Below are positions 45,346 to 53,697 of a DNA stretch of 64,000 bases, piece after piece; position 1 is the stretch's first letter, and each line of letters begins with the position of its first letter. The position numbers and the translations under genes are program-made. The stretch comes from Myxococcus flavus. GTDB lineage: Bacteria; Myxococcota; Myxococcia; Myxococcales; Myxococcaceae. The notes beneath the pieces are model-generated. The model worked only from the letters and a program-made list of their open reading frames with translations. It had not been told where the DNA came from and made no database searches. Location: contig NZ_CP143624.1 in assembly GCF_050038885.1 (NCBI RefSeq), forward strand, positions 4,588,001 to 4,652,000. The letters run 5' to 3'.

Positions 45346-48300
45346 ATGACCCGACTGTCCCGCGCGGCCCCCCTCCTCGCGCTCCTCGCCGCGGCTTGCT
45401 CGGATGAGCCAGCGCCCGCGCGCGTGGAGGAGCCCCCGCAGACGGACCAGTGTGTCGGCCTGGATGCGCTGACGCTCAGCGCGGAGCCCCCGCGCGTGCG
45501 CGTCTCGGGGCTGGTGAACCTGGTCGCCACCGGGGGCAGCGGCAACTACCGCTTCATGCTGGAGCCGGGTGGTTCTTCCGGCGAGCTGGTGGCCAACCGC
45601 TTCGTGGCGGGCCGCACGCCCGGCACCGACACGTTGGTGGTGGAGGACGCGCGCTGCCCCGGCGTGAGCGCCACCACGCAGGTCAGCGTGATGGCCCACT
45701 TCCACGTCGCGCCGGTGCGCGCCGAGCTGCGCCCGGGCACGTCCTTCCAGGTCGTCACGGATGGCTTGCTGGGCTCGGCCACGTACCTGCTGTCGGCCAA
45801 CGGCTCCGGGGGCACCGTCACCCCGGACGGCGTCTACACGGCCGGCACGCGCGAGGGCCTGGACGTCATCACCGTGCGCGACAGCCAGTCGGGCGATGAG
45901 CTGATGCTCCAGTACGAGGTGCGTGAGAATGCCCGGCTGACGGGCGCGCCGGCGTACCTGGCGGTGCCCTCGGGCTCGTCCGTGCCGCTGGCCACGCGCG
46001 GTGGCAGCGACCAGGTGAACTGGACGAAGGAGTCCGGTCCCGGAACGCTCGCCAACGGGCGGTTGATGCTCGAGCCGGGCGCCACCGGCGTGGCGGTGCT
46101 GAGCGCGGCGGACCCCTTCACCGGTGACACGGCCCGGGTGTCGGTGCGGGTGCTGGACGAGCTGATGCGGCCGGGGCTGGCGCACGGCCGGCTGACGGAC
46201 GTCGCCACCATGGTGACGGCGGACTTCGACGGCGACGGCCATCCGGACCTGGCGGTGGGGCAGCGCGAGAGCGACCTCAACCAGCCGTCGGGCGGCGCGG
46301 TGTTCATCTTCAAGGGGGGCAGCGGCGGCCTGCCGTCGGAGCCCACCTGGGTGCTCACCGGCGCCACGGAGACGGCCCAGTTCGGTGACGCGCTGGCCGC
46401 CGGCGACCTGGACGGCGATGGGCGCGCGGAGCTGCTGGTGTCCTCGCCGGGCGCGGACGTGGCCGTCACCAACGCCGGCGCGGTGTACCTCTACACGTTC
46501 CGCAGCGGGGCCCCCGAGCCGCTGCGCCAGCAGCTCACCGGCCTGCTGCGCAACGCGGCGTTCGGCTCGGGCATGGTCATCGCGGACTTCGAGGGCGACG
46601 GCGACCTGGACGTCGTGGTGGGCTCGCCCCTGGGCGACCTGGCGCCCACCAACGCCATCCGCAACCGCGGCACGGTGGACATCTTCGCGTCCAGCCGGGG
46701 CTCGCCGGTGCCGGACGTCCCGGCGGTGCGGCTGGGCGGCTGGGACCTGGCGCAGGACGGCACGCTGGTGTCGCGCAGCAACTCGGAGCTGGGACGGGCG
46801 CTGGTGACGGGTGACCTCAACGGCGACGGCCGGGTGGACCTGGCGGCGCTGAGCCGGGTGTCCCGCTACAACAGCTCGGGGGCCGTGTCGGGCTCGCAGG
46901 TGGCCATCTCCGTCTTCCTGGCGCGCGGCGAGGGCTCGCGCTTCCGGGCGTCTCCGGACGTGTACGTGCTGCCGGCGAACACGGCGGACACCAACGAGGG
47001 CACGTGGCGGCTGGACGTCATCCCCGGGGAAGGTGAGCGGCCGCCGCTGCTGCTGGCCGTGGCGGACCGGGCGGACTCGCCGGACCTTCGCACCAGCGGC
47101 GGCCTCCAGTCGGGCAACGACTCCGGTGGCGCGCTGCTGTTCGACCTGACGGGCTACACCGCCACGGGCGACCCCGCCAACAAGCCGCCGCAGGTGAAGC
47201 GCGAGGACGCCTTCGCTCGCATCTACGGCGAGGCCAGCGGCATCCAGGCGGGGCGCAGCTGGGCCTTCCTGGACGTCGATGGCGAGCCGGGCATGGAGCT
47301 GCTGCTGGGCGCGCCGTACGCGTCCGCGCCGTCGGGCCAGGGCAACGGCACGCTGCGCTACAGCGGGAAGATTCTCATCTATCCGCTGGTGACGTTGCAG
47401 AAGGGCGCCGTCATCAACCGGCCCCAGACGGTCATCAACGGGACGGCCGTGTCGGACACGCTGGGCGCGGGGCTGTCGACGTGGGGCCCGCCGGGCAGCC
47501 TCTCGCTGGTGGCCTTCGCGGGCCGGGCGTCCTCGGAGCAGGGCGCCTTCACCGGGAGCGTGGAGCTGTTCCAGCGTCAGGGCGAGTCGGTGGCGGAGTG
47601 GACGCGCACCAGCGTCCGGGTGCCGGCCAGGCCGAGCGTGGAGCGCTTCGGCGAGGCGGTGGCGATCACGCAGGGGCCGCAGGGCCGGGCGCTGGTGCTG
47701 ACCGGCGCTCCGGGCTGGTCCGGCCCCGGCACCAGCAATGACGGTAACGCCCTGGCCATTGGCCGCGCCTACGTGCACGACGTGAGCGCCCCCGCGGCGG
47801 CGACGGTGGTGGAGGAGGGCGTGCCCTCGCCGCACCGAGCCGGCCGCAACGTGGGCGTGGACGTGGCCTTCACCGACTTCAACGGCGACGGCCGCCCGGA
47901 CCTGGTGGTGGGCGCGTCCAACTTCTACGTGCCGGGCACGGGGACGACGAGCTCGAACAACGAGCTCAACAACACGTACACCTCGGTGAAGGCCGCGTGC
48001 GTCACCAGCGGCACCCAGTCCACGGGCGGTGCGCTGGTCTCCCTGGGGCAGGCGGACGGCAGCTTCACGCCGGCGTACCGGCTCTTCGCCACCTACCAGA
48101 TTGAGGGGTGCACGCCGGAGACGGAAGCCAGGTGCCGGCGCACGGGCATGGGGCGCGGCGTGGTGGGCGGCTTCGACCTCAACGGCGATGGCAAGGACGA
48201 CGTGGGGCTGCTGCGCAACGACGGCATGGACGTGTTCCTGGGCCGCGCGCCCGAGGACGCGTCGCTGGCGAAGCTGACCATGGCGTGCGACGCCGTCTAC

Positions 48301-49083
48301 ACGTGGCCGTCCATGGACATCCAGACGTCCGCGCCGGCCTCACTGGGCGACCTCAACGGCGACGGCTGTGACGAAGTGGCCTGGCGCTACGCGGAAGGCT
48401 CGCGCTCCGGCGTGGCCATCCTGCTGGGCTTCGACGCGGGCGGGACACGCTGCGGCGGGCGCCGGACGGCCACCGTGTGGCGCATCGCGGGCGACAGCGA
48501 GGTGCAGCTCTCCAACATGGGACTGGGCGTGAGCATGGTCCGCGCCGGGCGCTTCCTCGGCGACACGCGCGACTTCCTGGCCATCAGCGCCACCAGCGTT
48601 CAGTTCAACGGCGTGACGCAGCCGGTGGTCCTGCTCTTCGACAAGGCGGTGCTGCAGCGGAAGATGGCGGACCTCCAGGCCGCGGGACAGCCGCTGGTCG
48701 CCGGAGCGCTGGGCGACGGGCTCGACCCCGTGGTCCTGGTCCACCGGCACCGCGCGGTGAACTTCGGCACGCGGCTGGAGGGCGGCTTCGACCTGACGGG
48801 CGACAACATCCCCGACCTGCTGGTGTCGGCGCCAGGTGCGTCCGAGGCCTCCGACGGTGGCGGCGCCGTGTTCCTCTATGCCGGCGGGGTAGGCCAGGAA
48901 GGCGCGCTTTCGCCGTTCCTCATGGTGGTGGGAGATGGCTCGGAGCGCGGGGCGCTGGGACAGGACATGGCGGTGATGCCAGGCAGTGGCAGCACGCCGC
49001 CCATGCTCGTCGTCGGCGCGCCGCGCAGCTACCGGACGGGGACGCAGAACGGCACGGCCTTCGTGTTGCCGCTCGGCTTCTGA
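45346..49083 (+). CDS. Very large FG-GAP/VCBS repeat lipoprotein
   Basis: A 1245-residue surface lipoprotein (lipobox LLAAAC). The first 280 residues are beta-rich and Ig-like. Then come at least eight FG-GAP-type calcium-loop repeats of the DxDGDGxxDL form at about residues 292, 352, 412, 488, 842, 944, 1001 and 1147 (for example ADFDGDGHPDLAVG and TDFNGDGRPDLVVG). Such repeats fold as integrin-alpha-like propellers binding calcium and often mediate adhesion or protein contacts. As last gene of the operon it could be a scaffold for the other exported proteins. The minus-strand open frame under it is a GC-rich artefact. Confidence 0.82.
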   Translation: MTRLSRAAPLLALLAAACSDEPAPARVEEPPQTDQCVGLDALTLSAEPPRVRVSGLVNLVATGGSGNYRFMLEPGGSSGELVANRFVAGRTPGTDTLVVEDARCPGVSATTQVSVMAHFHVAPVRAELRPGTSFQVVTDGLLGSATYLLSANGSGGTVTPDGVYTAGTREGLDVITVRDSQSGDELMLQYEVRENARLTGAPAYLAVPSGSSVPLATRGGSDQVNWTKESGPGTLANGRLMLEPGATGVAVLSAADPFTGDTARVSVRVLDELMRPGLAHGRLTDVATMVTADFDGDGHPDLAVGQRESDLNQPSGGAVFIFKGGSGGLPSEPTWVLTGATETAQFGDALAAGDLDGDGRAELLVSSPGADVAVTNAGAVYLYTFRSGAPEPLRQQLTGLLRNAAFGSGMVIADFEGDGDLDVVVGSPLGDLAPTNAIRNRGTVDIFASSRGSPVPDVPAVRLGGWDLAQDGTLVSRSNSELGRALVTGDLNGDGRVDLAALSRVSRYNSSGAVSGSQVAISVFLARGEGSRFRASPDVYVLPANTADTNEGTWRLDVIPGEGERPPLLLAVADRADSPDLRTSGGLQSGNDSGGALLFDLTGYTATGDPANKPPQVKREDAFARIYGEASGIQAGRSWAFLDVDGEPGMELLLGAPYASAPSGQGNGTLRYSGKILIYPLVTLQKGAVINRPQTVINGTAVSDTLGAGLSTWGPPGSLSLVAFAGRASSEQGAFTGSVELFQRQGESVAEWTRTSVRVPARPSVERFGEAVAITQGPQGRALVLTGAPGWSGPGTSNDGNALAIGRAYVHDVSAPAAATVVEEGVPSPHRAGRNVGVDVAFTDFNGDGRPDLVVGASNFYVPGTGTTSSNNELNNTYTSVKAACVTSGTQSTGGALVSLGQADGSFTPAYRLFATYQIEGCTPETEARCRRTGMGRGVVGGFDLNGDGKDDVGLLRNDGMDVFLGRAPEDASLAKLTMACDAVYTWPSMDIQTSAPASLGDLNGDGCDEVAWRYAEGSRSGVAILLGFDAGGTRCGGRRTATVWRIAGDSEVQLSNMGLGVSMVRAGRFLGDTRDFLAISATSVQFNGVTQPVVLLFDKAVLQRKMADLQAAGQPLVAGALGDGLDPVVLVHRHRAVNFGTRLEGGFDLTGDNIPDLLVSAPGASEASDGGGAVFLYAGGVGQEGALSPFLMVVGDGSERGALGQDMAVMPGSGSTPPMLVVGAPRSYRTGTQNGTAFVLPLGF

Positions 49084-49161
49084 CAGAAGCCGCACCCGGA
49101 GGCTGTTGGGTCCCCGCTGGGGCTGGGTCTATCCTGGGCCCGGACTCAGCGTGGGAGCCCC

Positions 49162-49569
49162 ATGGGCCTGAATCGGGAGTGGCGTCACGGCGAGCAGCAC
49201 GCGTGGCTCGAGCCGCCAGACATCCTCTGGGCGCGCTTCCGGGGCGCCCTCTCCCTGGAGACGTCGGTCTGGTCGTGCGGCGTCTACCGGGAGCTGGCCA
49301 GCACCCAGCGCTTCTACCTGGCCGCGGACATCGCCGGCTCCCACCTCAGCCCGGAGTCGCGCCGGTACCTGGTGGAGCACACGAAGGCCGGCTGGTTTCG
49401 CGGCGTCGTCTACATCGGCGCGGGGCTGGAGCAGAAGGCCACCACCAAGAGCCTCATGGTGGGCGCCATGCTGAACGGCGGGCGGCTGGACATGACGTAC
49501 GTGGACACGGCCGACGAGGCGCGTGCCTGGATTGCCCGGCACCGTGAGGCGGCGGCGCTCACCGGCTGA
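49162..49569 (+). CDS. STAS/SpoIIAA-like small protein
   Basis: A 135-residue cytosolic protein. The pattern is a strand (DILWARFRGALS), a helix, a strand (RFYLAADIAGSHL), a helix (SPESRRYLVEH), a strand (FRGVVYIGAG), a helix and a strand (LDMTYVDTADEARAWI). This resembles the STAS/SEC14-like fold of SpoIIAA-type proteins seen in myxobacteria. The conserved phosphorylatable Ser of anti-sigma antagonists is not obvious. It follows the FG-GAP operon by 78 bp and may be separate. No kinase or sigma partner is adjacent. Confidence 0.6.
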   Translation: MGLNREWRHGEQHAWLEPPDILWARFRGALSLETSVWSCGVYRELASTQRFYLAADIAGSHLSPESRRYLVEHTKAGWFRGVVYIGAGLEQKATTKSLMVGAMLNGGRLDMTYVDTADEARAWIARHREAAALTG

Positions 49570-49679
49570 CGGTGCGCGGCACGGGCGGCACACGCGGCCT
49601 CCGCAGGGTTCCCAGGCGAGGCGACAGGCGGGCTGCCAACGGTCCGGCGCGTGTGCATCGTCTGTGGCCAGGAGGATGC

Positions 49680-49991
49680 ATGGGTCCGGAAGCCCTTGGC
49701 TGGTTCAGTTCGTTCGTCCTGCTGCTGACCATTGGCAAGCAGGTCCATCGGCAGTGGAAGTCTGGCTCGAGCGAGGGCGTGTCCAAGTGGCTCTTCGTCG
49801 GGCAGATGACGGCGTCCGTGGGCTTCACCCTCTACAGCTGGATGGTCGGCAACTGGGTCTTCGTGGTGACGAACGCGCTGATGTTGCTGAGCGCCATCGT
49901 GGGAATCGTGATTGTCATGAAGCATCGGCGGGCCGCGCGTCAGGGGCGGGCCTCCCAGACGCGGGCCCCTTCCGGTGCCGCGCACGCCTGA
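49680..49991 (+). CDS. SemiSWEET-like small membrane transporter
   Basis: A 103-residue protein with three transmembrane helices: GWFSSFVLLLTIGKQ, LFVGQMTASVGFTLYSWM and FVVTNALMLLSAIVGIVIVM. The order and length fit the three-helix SemiSWEET/PQ-loop unit, which dimerises to move sugars. A KQ in the first helix end replaces the usual PQ, so assignment is moderate. GGAGG precedes ATG 49680 and fixes the start; the frame upstream is arginine-rich noise. Confidence 0.65.
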   Translation: MGPEALGWFSSFVLLLTIGKQVHRQWKSGSSEGVSKWLFVGQMTASVGFTLYSWMVGNWVFVVTNALMLLSAIVGIVIVMKHRRAARQGRASQTRAPSGAAHA

Positions 49992-50112
49992 GTCCCTGGG
50001 TCCTGGCTGTTCGCCTGCCCCAGGAACGAGCGGACGGTGAGGCCCGGAGGTGGGTTGGTTTGCGGGAACAGCCTTCTCACATTGCCCGAGCCCCTTAGCG
50101 CTGGAGTTCGAC

Positions 50113-50598
50113 ATGGCCGACAAATCCGAAGTGGCCCGGCTGCGCAGCCTGGCCCAGCTCGATGCGGATGCCGTGGGTGCGTACGACGCGGCCCTGGCGC
50201 GCATCCCCGAGCCGCTCGTCCGGGAGCGGCTCAACGGGTTCCGAATCGACCACGTGCGCCACGTGCAGGACCTGAACGCCCTCATCCACGAGGCGGGCGG
50301 GGCGCCGCTGGAGCTGCGCCTGGACCTCAAGGGCACGGCGATGAAGGGCCTGACGGCGATGTCGAGCCTGATGGGCACCGAGGCCGCGCTGGTGGCCATG
50401 CTCGGCAACGAGGAGTTCTCCAACCGGGCCTATGACGTCGCCCTGCGCTTCGACTGGCGCCCCGAGGTCCGGGCGCTCATCGAGAAGCACCGCGAGGACG
50501 AGCGGCGCCACGTGATGTGGATTCGCGAGGCGGTCCGGACTCGCCCGTGGGAGCGTGCCGCCGCCTCCGCCGCGGAGGGCTCCGAGGCGCCTGCCTGA
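50113..50598 (+). CDS. Ferritin-like DUF2383 protein
   Basis: A 161-residue all-helical protein. The first helix (LRSLAQLDADAVGAYDAALARI) carries acidic residues, the second has DHVRHVQDLNALI, and the fourth has EKHREDERRHVMWI (an ExxH-type pair). This matches the ferritin-like four-helix fold with carboxylate/His iron ligands as in DUF2383. Likely roles are iron binding or stress protection. The start at 50113 gives a natural MADKSEVARL N-terminus. Confidence 0.75.
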   Translation: MADKSEVARLRSLAQLDADAVGAYDAALARIPEPLVRERLNGFRIDHVRHVQDLNALIHEAGGAPLELRLDLKGTAMKGLTAMSSLMGTEAALVAMLGNEEFSNRAYDVALRFDWRPEVRALIEKHREDERRHVMWIREAVRTRPWERAAASAAEGSEAPA

Positions 50599-50676
50599 GG
50601 CGCTCTCAGGGGCCGATATGACCGGGCCACATCCTCGTTTACGCTTCCGCTGGGGTTTTGCGAGGAGACGAGACGA

Positions 50677-52167
50677 ATGCGCTCGGCGGTCTACGCGGCG
50701 GTAGTGATTGCGGGCCTGATGACGGGCTGCGCCACCCAACAGGGGAGCACCTTCAGTGACCTCTTCATCCCGGATGGAGAGGCCATCTACGAGCGGCCGC
50801 TCGAGGAGATGTGGCCGGAGGTGCGGCAGTACTTCACGGAGAACAACCTGCCTTTCCGCGAAGACCGGGGAAGCATGGTGCTGGAGACGGAGTGGCGCCA
50901 GGAGTTCGGCGGCTCGAAGATCTCCGGCTTCTTCCACCGCTACATGGTGCTGGGCAAGCGAGAGTCGCCCACCCAGAGCAAGCTGTGGATCATCCGCATC
51001 ACCAAGAGCCGCAACAAGGCGCTGGCGCCCCCGGGCCGCGAGCTGGACTGGGGCGTTGCCCGGGTTGTCGGAGACCGGGGGGGAGGCGATACGGCTGTTC
51101 CCGGGCTCTCCCCGGAGGACTTCGAGGACTACCTGGACGCGCCGATCGGAGAGAACTCCTTCTTCGCGGAGTCGGGTCAGGGCTCTCGGGACCTCGTCAT
51201 GGAGTGGCGGGTGTTCCGCACCATCTCGCCCAAGCTGATGAAGGAGGAGAACGCGCCCAAGCCGGTGAAGGTGGCCATGGCGCCCAACGCGAAGGGGGAC
51301 GTGGCGGCGATGGACTTCGAGTGCGGGCTGCCCATTCTGGGGCTGGGCAAGCACGTGAAGCCGGGCGGGGTGCTGCTGCTGGGGGAGATGCACGGCACGC
51401 AGGAGGTGCCGCGCTTCGTGGCGCAGACGTCCTGCCAGACGGCGGTGGCGGGCACACCGGTGACCGTCGGTCTGGAGCTGCCGCTGGAGAGCCAGACGCG
51501 AATCGACACCTTCCTGGACAGCGCCGGCGAGGAGCACGACTGGCTGAAGCTGATGGAGGCGCCGTTCTGGCGCAGCCCGTACCCGGATGGGCGCAGCAGC
51601 GAGGCGGTGGCGAACATGCTGGAGCAGCTGCGCCAGCTGCGCTCACGTGGCCTGGACGTGGACGTCTTCGTCTTCGACCACCCGACGGCGCACGGTCAGA
51701 AGCGTGAGGACGCGATGGCCGCGACGGTGCGGCACCAGGTGGAGTCGGGCCCCAAGCGCTTCCACGTCATCCTGTCGGGCAACATCCACACGCGCACGAA
51801 GAAGGGGCTGCCGTGGGACAAGTCCTTCAAGCCGATGGGGATGCTGCTGAAGGACGAGCTGGACAGCGTGGTGGCGCTGGACATGGCGTACAACAGCGGC
51901 TCGGCATGGATTTGCGCGGTAGATAGCAAGGGAGTGAAGGACAAGCTGGACTGCGGAATCCGCGAGGCGAAGGGGCGGGACAACGGCGACCGCTTCTTCG
52001 TGCACACCTGGGGCGGGACGAATGGGGACGGGTACCACGGTGTCTTCTACGTGGGGCCGGTGAACGCGTCGGCCCCGGCGGTGCACAAGGGGCTGGGGCG
52101 TCCGGGCGCGGGGGACAACTCCGCGTCTCCGGTGGAGGACCCGAGCCCGAAGCTCGCGTCGCACTGA
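50677..52167 (+). CDS. Lipoprotein with ChaN/Tiki-like hydrolase motifs, copy A of a duplicated pair
   Basis: A 496-residue lipoprotein (lipobox LMTGC, Cys18). The N-terminal part (residues 20-125, GSTFSDLFIPDGEAIYERP) may be a beta-domain. The middle is variable. The C-terminal half has GGVLLLGEMHGTQEVPRF (about 230), TVGLELPLE and FHVILSGNIHTR. These Glu/His motifs resemble the ChaN/TraB/erythromycin-esterase (Tiki) superfamily, although the activity is unknown. It is near-identical in its C-terminal half to the gene at 53698, with hutF between them. Confidence 0.75.
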   Translation: MRSAVYAAVVIAGLMTGCATQQGSTFSDLFIPDGEAIYERPLEEMWPEVRQYFTENNLPFREDRGSMVLETEWRQEFGGSKISGFFHRYMVLGKRESPTQSKLWIIRITKSRNKALAPPGRELDWGVARVVGDRGGGDTAVPGLSPEDFEDYLDAPIGENSFFAESGQGSRDLVMEWRVFRTISPKLMKEENAPKPVKVAMAPNAKGDVAAMDFECGLPILGLGKHVKPGGVLLLGEMHGTQEVPRFVAQTSCQTAVAGTPVTVGLELPLESQTRIDTFLDSAGEEHDWLKLMEAPFWRSPYPDGRSSEAVANMLEQLRQLRSRGLDVDVFVFDHPTAHGQKREDAMAATVRHQVESGPKRFHVILSGNIHTRTKKGLPWDKSFKPMGMLLKDELDSVVALDMAYNSGSAWICAVDSKGVKDKLDCGIREAKGRDNGDRFFVHTWGGTNGDGYHGVFYVGPVNASAPAVHKGLGRPGAGDNSASPVEDPSPKLASH

Positions 52168-52235
52168 CGTCTGGCATTCCACGGGGTGCGGCTGCGGCTG
52201 CTGCGCGCCCCGTGGCGCTGACGTAAGTTGTCCGC

Positions 52236-53624
52236 GTGAGCGACATCACTGTCTATCAGCCGGACCTCCTCTACTCGGGTGGCCGGTTCCTCGAAGGGCG
52301 CGTCCTCGCGGTGGACGCCGACGGCCGCATCCTGGAGCCGGCCTTGGTGCCCGCGGGCGCACGGACCGTGGCACTGCCGGGCAGGGCCCTGCTGCCAGGG
52401 CTCGTCAACGGACACTCCCACGCGTTCCAGCGGCTCATCCGTGGGCGCACGGAGTACGTGGCGTCGGGTCGCGAGGCGGACGACTTCTGGAGCTGGCGCG
52501 AGGCGATGTACCGCGCCGCCGAGTCGCTGAGCCCCGAGGACCTCTACGTCGCCTCCCGGCAGGCCTTCGTGGAGATGGCCCTGGCGGGCATCACCACGGT
52601 GGGCGAGTTCCACTACGTCCATCATCAGCCAGACGGGACGCCCTACGCGGACCGCAACACGCTGGCGCACGCGGTGATTCGGGCGGCGCGGGATGTGGGC
52701 CTGCGCATCTGCCTGCTCCGAGTGGGTTACGCACGCGCGGGCTTTCGCGTGGCGGAGAACCCGCGCCAGCGCCGCTTCATCGACCCTGACGCCGACACGT
52801 TCCTGGCCTCGGTGGAGGCACTGGCCCGCGACGTGCGAGGCGACGCGGCGGTCAGCGTGGGGCTTGCGCCGCACAGCGTACGCGCGGTGTCGAGAGAGTG
52901 GCTGTCCACGCTGGCGAGCTCGACCGTCAGGCGCCTGCCCATCCACATGCACGTCGCCGAGCAGCCGAAGGAGATCGAGGCCTGTCTCGCGGAGCACGGG
53001 CGGAGGCCGGTGGAGCTGCTGGCGGACCTGGGCCTCCTGGGGCCGGGCTTCACGGCGGTGCACGGGGTGCACCTGACGGACGAGGAGGTGGCGCTGCTGG
53101 GCGAGTCCTCGACCACGGTGTGCGCGTGTCCTTCCACCGAGCGGAACCTGGGAGATGGCATCGTCCCCGCGGATGCTCTGGTGAAGGCGGGGGCTCGCAT
53201 CAGCCTGGGCTCGGACAGCCAGGCCACGGTGGACCTGCTGGACGAGGCGCGGCAACTCGAGGGGCATCTGCGGCTGGCCCGCTTACGGCGTGCCGTGCTG
53301 GACCCGGGCGGCGGTGCCATGGGTAGCCTGGCCGGGCGGCTGCTGGGCATGGCCACGGTGGATGGGGCGCGCAGTCTGGGGCTGGCCGGTGGTGCCCTGG
53401 AGTCCGCGGCACCTGCGGACTTCTTCACGGTGGACCTGAACCATCCATCGCTCGTGGGAGCGCGGCCCGAGTCGCTGCTGTCGGCCATCGTCTTCGGCGC
53501 GGAGAAGTCAGCGGTGCGCGAAGTGGTGGTGGGCGGACGCGAGGTGGTTCGCGAGGGCCGCCATGCGCTCGCGGAGGAGAGCGGCCGCGCATTCCAGGCG
53601 CTGTCATACGCATTGTACGGCTGA
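52236..53624 (+). CDS. hutF: Formimidoylglutamate deiminase
   Basis: A 462-residue amidohydrolase of the histidine-degradation pathway, converting N-formimidoyl-L-glutamate to N-formyl-L-glutamate plus ammonia. Metal ligands are seen in LVNGHSHAFQR (HxH), in IHMHVAEQPKEIEAC and in LGSDSQATVDLLDEARQLE. The combination of EQxxEI and SDSQ..DLL is characteristic of HutF rather than guanine or chlorohydrolase relatives. The start is a GTG at 52236. No other hut genes are in the window. It is flanked by the duplicated lipoprotein genes on the same strand (68- and 73-bp gaps). Confidence 0.9.
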   Translation: MSDITVYQPDLLYSGGRFLEGRVLAVDADGRILEPALVPAGARTVALPGRALLPGLVNGHSHAFQRLIRGRTEYVASGREADDFWSWREAMYRAAESLSPEDLYVASRQAFVEMALAGITTVGEFHYVHHQPDGTPYADRNTLAHAVIRAARDVGLRICLLRVGYARAGFRVAENPRQRRFIDPDADTFLASVEALARDVRGDAAVSVGLAPHSVRAVSREWLSTLASSTVRRLPIHMHVAEQPKEIEACLAEHGRRPVELLADLGLLGPGFTAVHGVHLTDEEVALLGESSTTVCACPSTERNLGDGIVPADALVKAGARISLGSDSQATVDLLDEARQLEGHLRLARLRRAVLDPGGGAMGSLAGRLLGMATVDGARSLGLAGGALESAAPADFFTVDLNHPSLVGARPESLLSAIVFGAEKSAVREVVVGGREVVREGRHALAEESGRAFQALSYALYG

Positions 53625-53697
53625 GCAGTACGGCTCCGGCGATATGGCATTGAGGCGCCGATCGTTTCCGCACGGGGTTTGCATCCCGGAGGGGCCG

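Noticed and set aside
43867..47835. 1322-codon open frame on the minus strand across the DUF1501/FG-GAP operon
   Set aside because: It is antisense to genes with clear lipoprotein signals and FG-GAP repeats. Its composition (Arg/His/Gly/Ala-rich, no domains) is typical of shadow frames in GC-rich DNA.
45346..49083. RTX toxin interpretation of the aspartate/glycine repeats
   Set aside because: The repeats are DxDGDGxxDL FG-GAP type about 60 or more residues apart, not tandem GGxGxDxUx nonapeptides.
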